Of a stretch of DNA of 64,000 nucleotides, positions 25,858-34,983 are shown in pieces. Below the pieces are notes generated by a model, which did not search any database, was not told where the DNA came from, and saw only the letters and a list, made by a program, of their open reading frames with translations. This DNA is from Persicobacter sp. CCB-QB2 (lineage in GTDB: Bacteria > Bacteroidota > Bacteroidia > Cytophagales > Cyclobacteriaceae), in NCBI RefSeq assembly GCF_001274635.1, contig NZ_LBGV01000001.1, forward strand, positions 3,224,001 through 3,288,000, read 5' to 3'. Every line of letters begins with the position of its first letter. Position 1 is the stretch's first letter. A program made the translations under genes and the position numbers.

Positions 25858-26328
25858 ATGGAATCAGGTAATCTAACTTTCACCATGATAAAGCCCGGAG
25901 CGGTAAGCAATGAGTATATCGGGCCTATCCTCAGCAAAATCACCGAAGCCGGTTTCCGTATTGCAGCCATGAAAATGATCAAACTCAGAACTGCACAAGC
26001 GGAGGTTTTTTACGGCATCCACCGCGACCGTCCCTTCTTTAAGTCATTGGTGGAATTCATGACCAGCGGCCCTATCGTGGTGGCGGTTTTGGAAAAAGAA
26101 AATGCAGTAGAGGCCTACCGGGCGCTGATAGGAAACACGAATCCGGAAGAGGCCAAATCCGGCACTATTCGTAAATTATTTGCAGAATCTGTCAGCAAAA
26201 ATGCGGTTCATGGCTCTGATAGTGATGAAAATGCCCTCAATGAAGCCATGTTCTTTTTCTCCCGTTCTGAGATTTTCACAAAAGACGGAGAGGTTATGAT
26301 GGCGGCGAATCAGATTGTCCCTCGATAG
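25858..26328 (+). CDS. ndk: Nucleoside-diphosphate kinase, variant with extended C-terminus
   Basis: Ndk transfers the gamma phosphate of ATP to NDPs through a phosphohistidine. The fold motifs are FTMIKPGAV, the GxIxxxIxxxGF helix, [15 protein letters not shown] and [12 protein letters not shown] with the active His. At 156 aa it is about 15 residues longer than most enzymes (about 140), with a tail past the SDS region ([19 protein letters not shown]). A terminator follows at 26377-26407. Confidence 0.95.
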   Translation: MESGNLTFTMIKPGAVSNEYIGPILSKITEAGFRIAAMKMIKLRTAQAEVFYGIHRDRPFFKSLVEFMTSGPIVVAVLEKENAVEAYRALIGNTNPEEAKSGTIRKLFAESVSKNAVHGSDSDENALNEAMFFFSRSEIFTKDGEVMMAANQIVPR

Positions 26329-26376
26329 TTTGACCACACACTTTCCGGCATTTGTATTAATGATAAAAGTAAATAT

Positions 26377-26407
26377 GCACCGGCCAATTTGGTCAGGTGC
26401 TTTTTTA
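26377..26407 (+). terminator. ndk terminator
   Basis: GCACC...GGTGC with an inner GGCC/GGTC partial pairing and a run of seven T. Confidence 0.7.
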
Positions 26408-26453
26408 TTTCTCTTTTTTTGGCAATTTTTATGATTCAAAAGTTCTGTTTATC

Positions 26454-27104
26454 ATGAATAACCTAAGCACCAAACTATTATACTTATTCGTTTTTGTATT
26501 TTTCATTGCATGTCAGGAAAAAGAGCAGCAAGGCGATAGAGAAGAAGCCATAGCAAAGGCGGAAAACTCAAAGGAAGAAAAAACATCAGGGGCGGTGGCC
26601 TTTGAGCAAGCTTTCGATTTAGGTAAGGTCAAAATGATGGTCCATATTCCCAATACCACCACGGATAACCTGATTACCATCAATCCAGAAGGCTTTGAAA
26701 ATATGAAAGATCCCTTCACGACTAAGATAGAAGGTATTGTACGTGAGGGTTATCAGGCTGACTTAAACGGTGATGGCTTTCAGGAAATCTATCTGTTTGA
26801 ATATTCCATCGGTTCAGGCACCTATGGAAAAGTTCATGCTTTTGCTTCCTTCGGCGATAAATCTTTCGGGCCAATTTACATGCCGGAAATGACGGAGGAT
26901 CTTGCCCAAGGCTATATGGGCCATGATCGCTTTTACATTAAGGATGATTTGCTGGTACGGGAATTTCCCTTGTATAATGAGTCGGATACCAATGCCAAAC
27001 CCACAGGGGGAAACCGTGTAATCAAATATTCACTGGAAAAAGGAGAGGCTGGTTTTATCCTGAAACCCAAAAAAGGCAGAGAGCAGATCAAGCTGGGATT
27101 TTGA
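26454..27104 (+). CDS. Lipoprotein of unknown function
   Basis: From the ATG at 26454 the 216-aa product has a signal sequence ending in the lipobox FFIAC (Cys at residue 19-20), then an acidic Glu/Lys-rich linker of about 35 residues. A beta-rich domain follows with a YQADLNGDGFQEIYLFEYSIGS segment that resembles an FG-GAP-like or calcium-binding DxNxDG loop. It is probably an outer- or inner-membrane-anchored periplasmic protein. The ORF is open 19 codons further upstream, but that stretch overlaps the ndk terminator. Confidence 0.75.
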   Translation: MNNLSTKLLYLFVFVFFIACQEKEQQGDREEAIAKAENSKEEKTSGAVAFEQAFDLGKVKMMVHIPNTTTDNLITINPEGFENMKDPFTTKIEGIVREGYQADLNGDGFQEIYLFEYSIGSGTYGKVHAFASFGDKSFGPIYMPEMTEDLAQGYMGHDRFYIKDDLLVREFPLYNESDTNAKPTGGNRVIKYSLEKGEAGFILKPKKGREQIKLGF

Positions 27105-27198
27105 TTATCAAATTTCTAAATATACCAGGGGTTTACCCACATTGGCTTAATGTTTGCTAGTATACTCCAAAACAGAAATAGTAGAAATAAACGATACG

Positions 27199-27233
27199 AA
27201 AAGGGAAAGGTCATTGGCCTCTTCCCTTTTTTT
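27199..27233. terminator. Bidirectional terminator between convergent genes
   Basis: AAAAGGGAA and TTCCCTTTT pair with an inner GG/CC; T tracts occur on the plus-strand side and A tracts on the other. Confidence 0.75.
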
Positions 27234-27840
27234 ATTTGAGCCAGACCTTTTTATCGGCTATTTCCAAATCCCCTTTTTGCTCCAATTTTTTGATGGTGCG
27301 AATGACTGTTTCAACCCGTAGTCCGGTCAGATCAGCGATTTGCTGACGCGTAAGAGAAACTTGATAAGGCCTGCAAGCCTGCGCCTGTTCCATCGAATAC
27401 TCCATCAATCGCAGAATCCGCTGCGGTGCTGCGCCCACATTTTCGCTTTGCATAATGGCCTTATAGCGCAGGCGGTGGGATAAATTACGGGTAAATTTGA
27501 AATGCAAATCAGGCCGATGTTCCAGTATTTCCATCAATTTTTCGGAAGGCAATTTCCACAACCTGCCTTTTTCCAACATGAAAGCACCGGAAGGATAGGG
27601 GAAGTCCCCAAAAATTGCCGGCTCGCCAAAGCTTTCTCCTTTATGAAAGACCCCCTGGACAAATTCCCGTCCGTCTTCTGCAAAATGAGCCATTTTCACG
27701 GCACCACTTTCCACCTGATAGTAAAAAACAGGAGCTTCTCCTTCTGAAAAAATCTCCATTCCACGGGCTCCTTCCACTAATTGGGCACCATTTTCTCTAA
27801 GTATATTTTCAGGAATTAATTCCCTTATGACATCGGTCAT
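27232..27840 (-). CDS. Crp/Fnr-family transcriptional regulator
   Basis: The 202-aa protein has an N-terminal cyclic-nucleotide-type beta barrel (residues 20-110, with GESFGEPAIFGDFPYP). A C-terminal helix-turn-helix follows (LTRQQIADLTGLRVETVIRTIKKLEQKGDL). No N-terminal Cys cluster for an Fnr-type iron-sulfur centre is visible. It is divergent from the YecH-like gene with only 57 bp between them, which suggests it controls that gene and itself. Ligand unknown. Confidence 0.9.
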   Translation of the reverse strand: MTDVIRELIPENILRENGAQLVEGARGMEIFSEGEAPVFYYQVESGAVKMAHFAEDGREFVQGVFHKGESFGEPAIFGDFPYPSGAFMLEKGRLWKLPSEKLMEILEHRPDLHFKFTRNLSHRLRYKAIMQSENVGAAPQRILRLMEYSMEQAQACRPYQVSLTRQQIADLTGLRVETVIRTIKKLEQKGDLEIADKKVWLK

Positions 27841-27897
27841 ATCATTGGCAATTTTGATTTGCGGAAAATTGTAGGGTCTTCAATAAACTAAATTACG

Positions 27898-28164
27898 ATG
27901 AACAATATAAAGCATATTCACGAGGTTATCTTCCTGGTAGAACAAAACAACGGAAAATGGAATGCATCCGGCCTGGAAACGGCTATTGCTGAAAATTGGG
28001 GTGCTGATGTGCAGTTCATGGCTTGTTCGGGTGTTCCTTTCCCAAAAGAAGAAGCGTTGGAATTCCTAATGGGAAGAAATAAAGTGGTATTGGATGATAG
28101 CGGAAAAGTCAGGCTTCATCCTTCCATGCAGATTTGTAATGGGCATGAAAATTTTCAGGCCTGA
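27898..28164 (+). CDS. YecH-like (DUF2492) putative metal-binding protein
   Basis: The 88-aa protein follows the DUF2492 pattern: IHEVIFLVEQ near the N-terminus, a WGADVQFMACSG segment with Cys, the EALEFLMGRNKV helix and a closing QICNGHE. The conserved His and Cys residues are taken as metal ligands in that family; function unproven. It is transcribed divergently from the Crp/Fnr regulator. Confidence 0.75.
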   Translation: MNNIKHIHEVIFLVEQNNGKWNASGLETAIAENWGADVQFMACSGVPFPKEEALEFLMGRNKVVLDDSGKVRLHPSMQICNGHENFQA

Positions 28165-28170
28165 AAATGA

Positions 28171-28214
28171 AAAAGGGAAATCTGAATTGAATCGGATCTC
28201 CCTTTTTTATTTTT
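28171..28214. terminator. Bidirectional terminator
   Basis: AAAAGGGAAAT and ATCTCCCTTTT pair around a loop, with further internal pairing. It separates the convergent YecH-like gene and pheA. Confidence 0.75.
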
Positions 28215-28223
28215 TATTGGCTA

Positions 28224-29294
28224 TTAACACATCCGGACATAGCTCCCGAGGAACTTAATCTTGTCCCGGTTCACCATCATTACCGCTTTGGCGGACTCAT
28301 CTTCAATATGGCCTTCAAAATCAATGAAGAACCAGTATTTAAAGTTCTTTCCTTCTTTAGCCGGACGACTCTCGATTTTGGTCAGATTAATGCCCGCCTG
28401 ATAAAAATCCTGCAGCATATTCACTAGGGCACCCGGATTATCTCCGATTTTGGCCAGAATAGTGGTTTTGTCCTTACCGGATTGCTTATTAACAATCTCT
28501 TTACCCAAAATCAGGAAGCGCGTGAAATTATCCTCTGAATCCTCCACGTTTTCATACAGAATTGGTAAAGCATATTCTCTGGCTGCCACATGCGAACAAA
28601 GGGCTGCTGCACCTTCTTCTTCCGCTGCCATTTTCACCGCTTTAGAAGTAGAGTTCACCGGAATCAGTTCCACTTGTCCTTCTTCGAAAAACTCTCCCAA
28701 AAAGCTTTTACATTGACGAAAGGCGATATCACGAGAGTAAATCTTCTTGATGCTTTTGACCGAATTCTCTTTCGTTCCGAAAGCAAAGTGAATCGGCATG
28801 GCCACCTCTGCCACAATATTGAGATCATGTTTTCCCAATAAGTCGATGGTGTCGGCCACGATTCCCTCCTGATTATTCTCAATAGGCACCACGCCAAAGC
28901 GTACTTTTCCGGTACTTACTGCATCAAAAACCTTGGAGATAGTCGTCAAGGGCAAATATTCTGACAATGCACCAAATCGGCTCTCAGCAGCCTGATGGGT
29001 AAAAGAATTCATCGGCCCCAAATAGGCGATGCGTTCCGGCAATTCCAGATTTCTGCTAATGGCAAAAATCTGATGAAAGACTGCCTCAATGGCCGATCGG
29101 TTAAAAGAACCTTTGCTCAATTTCGCTAATCGATCAATAATTGCTTTTTCACGCTCCGGACGATAGATCACCGTTTTATGGTGCGCTTTTAAATGTCCTA
29201 CTTCTTTAACCACTTCCATCCGATCGTTCAACAATTGGAGCATTTGCTCGTCAATGTCATCGATCTTCTGTCTGAGTGCATCCAGATTTTCCAT
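28224..29294 (-). CDS. pheA: Bifunctional chorismate mutase / prephenate dehydratase
   Basis: The P-protein converts chorismate to prephenate and on to phenylpyruvate. The 356-aa chain has an AroQ chorismate mutase domain (residues 1-88, LRQKIDDIDEQML), the dehydratase domain from about 92 (AYLGPMNSFTHQAA, VPIENNQEG), and a C-terminal ACT domain with the Phe-binding KIESRP motif. It is the last gene of a minus-strand run, seven bases after the head GIN lipoprotein. Confidence 0.95.
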   Translation of the reverse strand: MENLDALRQKIDDIDEQMLQLLNDRMEVVKEVGHLKAHHKTVIYRPEREKAIIDRLAKLSKGSFNRSAIEAVFHQIFAISRNLELPERIAYLGPMNSFTHQAAESRFGALSEYLPLTTISKVFDAVSTGKVRFGVVPIENNQEGIVADTIDLLGKHDLNIVAEVAMPIHFAFGTKENSVKSIKKIYSRDIAFRQCKSFLGEFFEEGQVELIPVNSTSKAVKMAAEEEGAAALCSHVAAREYALPILYENVEDSEDNFTRFLILGKEIVNKQSGKDKTTILAKIGDNPGALVNMLQDFYQAGINLTKIESRPAKEGKNFKYWFFIDFEGHIEDESAKAVMMVNRDKIKFLGSYVRMC

Positions 29295-29301
29295 ATTTTA
29301 T

Positions 29302-30042
29302 TTATTTCAATTTTTCATTCTCTTCCTGAATCTCCACCCTTCCGGCTCCGGTAACTTTTTGCTTCAAAACCACTGGTTTTTGCAAGCATAAAATGCCGCC
29401 AATACCACTCACTTCAGCCTTTAACTCTTCCGCTACCCGGACAATAGCTCCGCCCATGCCCTTCACCTGTATCTCCGCCTGATCCATCAACAGGCCTGCT
29501 GCCCGTAAGCCCCCGGCGCCTAACAATTGCGCCTTTACTCTCCGGGCACGGCCCTCTAATTGCATGGTTCCGGCCCCTTCCATCTCCATATTCAAATAGA
29601 GGACATCCAGGGTCAAGCACAAGTCGCTCAGGCCACTTAAAACCACTTCCAAATGATCAAATATCAATGGCTGCGGGCTTTCCAGCTTTCCGTTCCCCAT
29701 TAAATAGATACCATCCAATCGCTGGTAATCCAGGCAAAGCCGGGGCGTTATCAAAGGTTTAAAACCTGCTTCCAAAGCAATCAGAAGCGTGTCTCCCTTC
29801 CAGTCCATCACTATCGCCTTCAGGCACTCTTCATTTCCTTCAAAGAGGGCATAATTACGATTGGAGGGTTGAATCTCCACCTCAAAGTTTCCTTCCACTT
29901 TCAACTTCCTGAATGGAGGAACCTCCAGCTCAAAAGTTTCCAGTTGCAGGTTTTTGGGGCGTCGCGGTTCATGACAGGCCTGTAAAAACAGCACCAGCCA
30001 TAAGCCGCCAAATATATTTAATTTCTTAAGTTTCCCTATCAT
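29302..30042 (-). CDS. DUF2807 (head GIN) lipoprotein
   Basis: The 246-aa product has a signal sequence with lipobox FLQAC (Cys at about 23), then a right-handed beta-helix-like domain with repeated G-rich segments (GNGKLES, GLSDLCL, GAGTMQL, GMGGAIV, GAGRVEIQ), the head GIN pattern. It was named a putative adhesin; function in Bacteroidota is open. ATG at 30042 is preferred over a TTG three codons earlier. It lies 7 bp before pheA and 72 bp after thrC. Confidence 0.82.
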   Translation of the reverse strand: MIGKLKKLNIFGGLWLVLFLQACHEPRRPKNLQLETFELEVPPFRKLKVEGNFEVEIQPSNRNYALFEGNEECLKAIVMDWKGDTLLIALEAGFKPLITPRLCLDYQRLDGIYLMGNGKLESPQPLIFDHLEVVLSGLSDLCLTLDVLYLNMEMEGAGTMQLEGRARRVKAQLLGAGGLRAAGLLMDQAEIQVKGMGGAIVRVAEELKAEVSGIGGILCLQKPVVLKQKVTGAGRVEIQEENEKLK

Positions 30043-30114
30043 CAAAGACAATAATAGGGTAAATCCAAAAGACTTAGAATAATTACCGGAAAAATACCGC
30101 CAAATAGCTGTCGG

Positions 30115-31407
30115 TTATTCTACCAAATAAGCTTTCAATGCTTCAAAAGTAGGAGGCGTTAATCGACTTTCTTTGGGTAATTCCAGTAATGCCTCCAGTT
30201 TAGGGGGAATGACCGGCTGAAGACCCGTTGTCGCTTTTACCACCTCATGAAATTTGGCCGGGTGAGCTGTTTCCAGAAAAACGCCGATTTCATTTTTATC
30301 CTGCAGAAAATCGGCAATGGCCAGATAGCCCACGGCACCATGCGGATCCAGCGGGTAGTCACATTCCTTTTGAATGCGTACCATCACTTCCTGGGTAGTG
30401 TCATCATCAAAAGCATAGCCGGAAATCTCCGCTTTCATTTCCTCCCAAGAGTCTCCAAATAAGGCTTGCATTCGGGCAAAATTACTCGGTGCCCCAACAT
30501 CCATGGCATTGGAAATGGTGGCAATGGAAGGGCGTGGCTCATATTGGCCATTTTCCAGATATTGCGGAACAATATCATTTACATTCGTAGCGGCTATAAA
30601 ATGCTTTATCGGCAGCCCCATTTTCTTGGCCAGCAAACCACCGGTCAGGTTTCCAAAATTCCCGGAGGGTACACAAAAGTTCACCGGTAATCCCTGTTTT
30701 TGCAATTGCCCATAAGCCCAGAAATAATAGAGCGATTGTGGAATTAAGCGGGCAATATTGATGGAGTTTGCTGAACTCAGTCCGCATTTTTTTGACAACT
30801 CCTGATCCAGGAATGCCTGCTTGACCATGGCCTGACAATCATCAAAGGTACCTTCTACTTCCAAAGCTGAGATATTCTGCCCGGCGGTGGTCAGTTGCTT
30901 TTCCTGCAAAGGACTCACTTTTCCGGAAGGGTAGAGGATGGACACTTTAATATTTTTCACGCCCAAAAATCCCTGCGCCACGGCACTACCGGTATCTCCT
31001 GAAGTGGCGACCAAAATATGAATCTGCTCGCCGCTTTTCTCCAAGAAATACCCCATGATGCGGGCCATAAAGCGGGCGCCAAAATCTTTAAAGGCATGGG
31101 TAGGGCCATGGAATAATTCCAAAGCATACACCTTCGGACTTACTTCCACCAGTGGTACTTCAAAATCAAAAGCATCATCGCAAATTGATTTAAGCACCTC
31201 CACCGGAACTTCCTCCGATAAAAGGGCGGAAGTTACCTCCAGGGCAATTTCCTGAAAGCTCAGGCCCGGTAATTTTTCAAAAAAGGAGGAAGGTAATTCA
31301 GGAATGGCTGTTGGCATATACAAACCATTATCCGGTGGTAATCCACGGAATAGTGCTTCCTGAAAGCTAACCTGATGATCTTTATTATTTGTGCTGTAAA
31401 GTTTCAT
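30115..31407 (-). CDS. thrC: Threonine synthase
   Basis: It converts O-phosphohomoserine to threonine with PLP. The 430-aa protein has LFHGPTHAFKDFGARF with the PLP Lys, VATSGDTGSAVA, and PSGNFGNLTGG for phosphate binding. Length and motifs fit the E. coli-type synthase. It is third in thrA-thrB-thrC, 18 bp after thrB. Confidence 0.96.
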   Translation of the reverse strand: MKLYSTNNKDHQVSFQEALFRGLPPDNGLYMPTAIPELPSSFFEKLPGLSFQEIALEVTSALLSEEVPVEVLKSICDDAFDFEVPLVEVSPKVYALELFHGPTHAFKDFGARFMARIMGYFLEKSGEQIHILVATSGDTGSAVAQGFLGVKNIKVSILYPSGKVSPLQEKQLTTAGQNISALEVEGTFDDCQAMVKQAFLDQELSKKCGLSSANSINIARLIPQSLYYFWAYGQLQKQGLPVNFCVPSGNFGNLTGGLLAKKMGLPIKHFIAATNVNDIVPQYLENGQYEPRPSIATISNAMDVGAPSNFARMQALFGDSWEEMKAEISGYAFDDDTTQEVMVRIQKECDYPLDPHGAVGYLAIADFLQDKNEIGVFLETAHPAKFHEVVKATTGLQPVIPPKLEALLELPKESRLTPPTFEALKAYLVE

Positions 31408-31425
31408 AAAAAATAAGAATTCGGA

Positions 31426-32391
31426 TTAAACAGTGGATTGCTGCTGTGCTTCGGCTGCCAATACCGTAGGGCCTTGCATATTTACTTTGGAAACATACAC
31501 CTGATAAGTAAAGCCCAGTGATTTGATGATCGTTTCCATCGCTTCCGCCACTTTTTGAGCCGTTTCAGGCCCTTGGGAAAAAGTAAATTGTGAGGGGCCT
31601 GAACCGGAAATTCCAAAACCCAGGGCTCCGGCTACCATGGCTGCTTTCCTCACTTCCTGAAAGCCCGGAATTAGGGTAGAGCGCAAGGGCTCCACGATCA
31701 CATCTTCCATAGATCGGCCGATCAGGGCATAATCACTACTCATCAATCCGGCAATTAGTCCCCCTACATTTCCCCACTGGGTAACGGCATCTTTTAATGG
31801 CACCTGCTCCTTAAGCAATTTTCGCATTTGTTTGGTCGGCACCTCCACATCCGGGTGGATCACGGTCACATATAAATCCTCGGGAACCGTAATATTGACC
31901 ACATCCAGTGGCTCATAACTTCTTACCAATACAAAGCCGCCCATCAATGCCGCTGCCGCATTATCCGCATGGGCAAAGCCACAGGCGGCGCGTTCTCCCT
32001 CCAGTGCAAAAGGCAGTAAGTCTTTCCTTTCCAAAGGTGCGCCCATTAACTCATTAATGGCAAAGGCTGCCCCAACCGCGCTGGCCGCCGAGGAGCCTAA
32101 TCCACTACCCAAGGGCATTTGTTTATGCAGGCGAATATCTACCCCCTGCTTTATTCCCAAGTGTTTTAGGTACTCCAGCACCGCCACTCCGGCCGTATTT
32201 TTCTCCACCGCTAATGGCAACTTCCCTTCGTCTCCCGTAATTTCCGTAATTCGCACCTCGCCCGTTTCGGTTAAGGTCAGTTCCAAGGTGTCACCAGGGG
32301 CATCAATGGCAAAGCCCAGCACATCAAATCCGCAGGTTACATTGGCTACGGTTGCCGGGGCGAAAACGCTAATGGATGATAATTTCTCCAT
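31426..32391 (-). CDS. thrB: Homoserine kinase
   Basis: A GHMP-family kinase that phosphorylates homoserine. The 321-aa protein shows VFAPATVANVTCGFDVLG at the N-terminus and the ATP loop PLGSGLGSSAASAVGA. GISGSGPSQFTFS lies in the C-terminal domain. ATG at 32391 is chosen over a TTG two codons earlier. A terminator-like hairpin (32478-32507) separates it from thrA. Confidence 0.96.
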   Translation of the reverse strand: MEKLSSISVFAPATVANVTCGFDVLGFAIDAPGDTLELTLTETGEVRITEITGDEGKLPLAVEKNTAGVAVLEYLKHLGIKQGVDIRLHKQMPLGSGLGSSAASAVGAAFAINELMGAPLERKDLLPFALEGERAACGFAHADNAAAALMGGFVLVRSYEPLDVVNITVPEDLYVTVIHPDVEVPTKQMRKLLKEQVPLKDAVTQWGNVGGLIAGLMSSDYALIGRSMEDVIVEPLRSTLIPGFQEVRKAAMVAGALGFGISGSGPSQFTFSQGPETAQKVAEAMETIIKSLGFTYQVYVSKVNMQGPTVLAAEAQQQSTV

Positions 32392-32477
32392 AAACAAAAT
32401 TCAATTAGGGGTGAAAATTTAAACTAAGAGTTCACTTTGGGATATGTTGCTGATTTGGGATGTTTGGTCCTTCAGAC

Positions 32478-32507
32478 CAAAAAAAGGAGGAAACCTGATG
32501 ACCTCCT
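32478..32507 (-). terminator. Terminator-like hairpin between thrA and thrB
   Basis: On the minus strand, AGGAGG and CCTCCT form a stem around a loop of about 11 nt, followed directly by a tract of seven T. It sits 23 bp after thrA and about 90 bp before thrB. It could reduce thrB/thrC transcription relative to thrA, or act as an attenuator. A second stem (TTTGGTC/GACCAAA) is just downstream. Confidence 0.55.
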
Positions 32508-32529
32508 CCTCTTTTCAATATCTTTTATT

Positions 32530-34983
32530 CTAAGATAAATAATTAAAGATTCGGATAACCTCTGCAAATACACCGGCTGCGGTGACTTCCGCTCCGGCAC
32601 CAGGGCCTTTTACTACCAATGGGCGCTCCAAATAGCGCGGGGTCGTAAAGGAAATGATATTATCACTCCCTGAAAGGCTAAAGAAAGGATGCTCCGGGCC
32701 TACGGCTTTCAAAGCAACCAATGCCTTACCACCTTCCATGCTGGCGATAAATCGAAGTACTTTCCCTTCGGCTTCAGCCTCTTTCAACAAGCCTTCAAAA
32801 TGGTGATCATGCTTCGCCAATTCCTCAAAGAAAGCCGGTACATCGGGAGCTTGCATGCAGGATTCCGGCAAAATACCATCAATCTGCACATCAGAGATGT
32901 CCATCTGATAACCCGCCTCACGGGAAAGAATCAAAATCTTACGACGTACATCCATTCCGTTCAGGTCATCGCGTGGATCAGGCTCGGTAAATCCGGCCGC
33001 CTGTGCTTCCTTCACGATTTCCGAGAAAGAAGTCCCGGCCTTAAAGGAATTAAAAATATAAGATAGTGTACCGGACAGCACGCCTTCAATCTTCTGAATA
33101 CGGTCTCCGGAATTTAATAAATCATTCAAAGTGGTGATCACCGGCAAACCGGCTCCCACAGACGTTTCATAAAAGAATTTCACGCCACGACGATAAGCCG
33201 TGTTCTTGATTTCCTGCAACTTGAGGAAGTCCCCGGAACTGGCCAGCTTGTTAGGCGTGGTAATGGAAATGGAATTATTCAATACCCTTTGGTAATTCTC
33301 CACTACTGCCTGGCTGGAGGTATTATCCACAAATACGGAGTTGGACAAGTTCAGCTCCACCATTTCGGTCACGAAATCATCAATATTCCCTTTACGACCC
33401 CTTTCCAGTAATTCTGCTTTCCAGTTGTCCAGATCAATACCATCCAGATCAAAAAGGAATTGTTTACTGTTGGCAATCCCGACGATATTGATCTTCAGGT
33501 GTTGCTTCAACAAATTATCGTACTGCGCCTTGATCTGATTCAACAAGGTAGAACCAATCAGTCCCACTCCTGCGATGAACAGGTTCAGACGGGTCTCCGT
33601 CGACAGGAAGTAAATATCATGCAGCGCATTCAGGGTTTTAGAAAAATCCTTACGCTCTACCACTACAGAAATATTCAGCTCAGAAGTTCCCTGTGCAATC
33701 GCCACTACATTGATACCATTCCGACCCAAAGCACCAAACAACTTGGCCGCAACCCCGGGCTGATGCTTCATATTCTCTCCGATCGTAGCAACTACAGCCA
33801 AATCGTAGCGAATTTCTACCGCATCAATTTTATGGTTGATCATTTCCAGGTTAAACTCCTGCTCTAATACCTCCTTGGTTCTTGGACCATCATCGGGAGC
33901 AATGGCAAAGGAGATAGAACGCTCAGAGGAAGCCTGGGTAATGAAGATTACGTTAATTTCCGCCTCAGAAAGCGCATTGAATAAGCGGTTGGGCACATTC
34001 GGTACGCCCATAATACCACTGCCCTGAAAGTTTACCAAAGCCACTTCCTGAATGGAAGATATGCCCTTTACATCATAATCCCAGTCTGAAGAGGCATTTG
34101 AAATCAAAGTACCTTCAAAATCAGGATTAAAAGTATTACGAATACTCAAAGGTATACTTTTGGCCATGGCCGGTGCCAGGGTAGGCGGGTAAATCACTTT
34201 GGCACCAAAATGAGACATCTCCATCGCTTCCGCATAGGAAAGGGACTTCAAAGAGTAAGTCTTTTTCACCCGGCGAGGATCAGTAGTCATCACACCATCC
34301 ACATCGGTCCAAATTTCAATCTGATCCGCATCCAAAGCTGCTCCCACAATGGCTGCGGTATAATCAGAGCCCCCTCTGCCTAAAGTAGAAGTTACCCCAT
34401 CCTCTGTAGAGGCGATGAATCCCGTAATAATTTGTAAATGGTTCGCTTTAGAAAAATGCTCCCCAATATTCCGATTAGTGGCTTCGAACAATACCCTTGC
34501 ATTACCAAAGTTCCCATCCGTTACGATCAATCGGCGGGCATCTGCAAATTCGGCAGCCACCCCTTCCTGGCTCGCATATTCGCTTAAGAGGTAGCTGGCC
34601 ATTCTTTCACCAAAGCTTAAAATCAGGTCTTCGGTGCGCTTGGACAACTCCTTAATTAAATTAACCCCTTGCAAAAGGTCACTCAATTCTTTCAGAAAAA
34701 CCTTAATATTATTGTAAACTCGTGTTCGTGTCTCGTCGGTCATGATGGTTTCCACCATTTCAAAATGACGCTGCTTGATCGACTCCAATACCTCCTCATA
34801 GGCAGGATCATTCGAGCAAGCCATCTTTCCTACGGCTACCAGCTGATTGGTCACACCAGAGAGCGCTGAATTTACGACTGCGACCTGCTCTCCTTTTTGC
34901 TGATAGTCCTTCAGGATCCCGATTACCTGCTTCAGGCCTTCTGGTGATCCTACCGACGTTCCTCCAAACTTTAAGACTTTCAT
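32530..34983 (-). CDS. thrA: Bifunctional aspartokinase / homoserine dehydrogenase
   Basis: This 817-aa fusion runs the first and third steps of threonine and methionine synthesis. The kinase domain is at residues 1-290 (KFGGTSVG start, GRGGSDYTAA). Two ACT domains at about 310-460 are likely for threonine feedback. The dehydrogenase follows from about 463 (GVGLIGSTLLNQI), with GVLSGTLSYIFN and DPRDDLNGMDVRRK. It leads the thrABC operon. Confidence 0.96.
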   Translation of the reverse strand: MKVLKFGGTSVGSPEGLKQVIGILKDYQQKGEQVAVVNSALSGVTNQLVAVGKMACSNDPAYEEVLESIKQRHFEMVETIMTDETRTRVYNNIKVFLKELSDLLQGVNLIKELSKRTEDLILSFGERMASYLLSEYASQEGVAAEFADARRLIVTDGNFGNARVLFEATNRNIGEHFSKANHLQIITGFIASTEDGVTSTLGRGGSDYTAAIVGAALDADQIEIWTDVDGVMTTDPRRVKKTYSLKSLSYAEAMEMSHFGAKVIYPPTLAPAMAKSIPLSIRNTFNPDFEGTLISNASSDWDYDVKGISSIQEVALVNFQGSGIMGVPNVPNRLFNALSEAEINVIFITQASSERSISFAIAPDDGPRTKEVLEQEFNLEMINHKIDAVEIRYDLAVVATIGENMKHQPGVAAKLFGALGRNGINVVAIAQGTSELNISVVVERKDFSKTLNALHDIYFLSTETRLNLFIAGVGLIGSTLLNQIKAQYDNLLKQHLKINIVGIANSKQFLFDLDGIDLDNWKAELLERGRKGNIDDFVTEMVELNLSNSVFVDNTSSQAVVENYQRVLNNSISITTPNKLASSGDFLKLQEIKNTAYRRGVKFFYETSVGAGLPVITTLNDLLNSGDRIQKIEGVLSGTLSYIFNSFKAGTSFSEIVKEAQAAGFTEPDPRDDLNGMDVRRKILILSREAGYQMDISDVQIDGILPESCMQAPDVPAFFEELAKHDHHFEGLLKEAEAEGKVLRFIASMEGGKALVALKAVGPEHPFFSLSGSDNIISFTTPRYLERPLVVKGPGAGAEVTAAGVFAEVIRIFNYLS

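Noticed and set aside
33323..33331. DnaA-box-like TTATCCACA
   Set aside because: A single copy inside the thrA coding region, with no cluster and no origin features around it.
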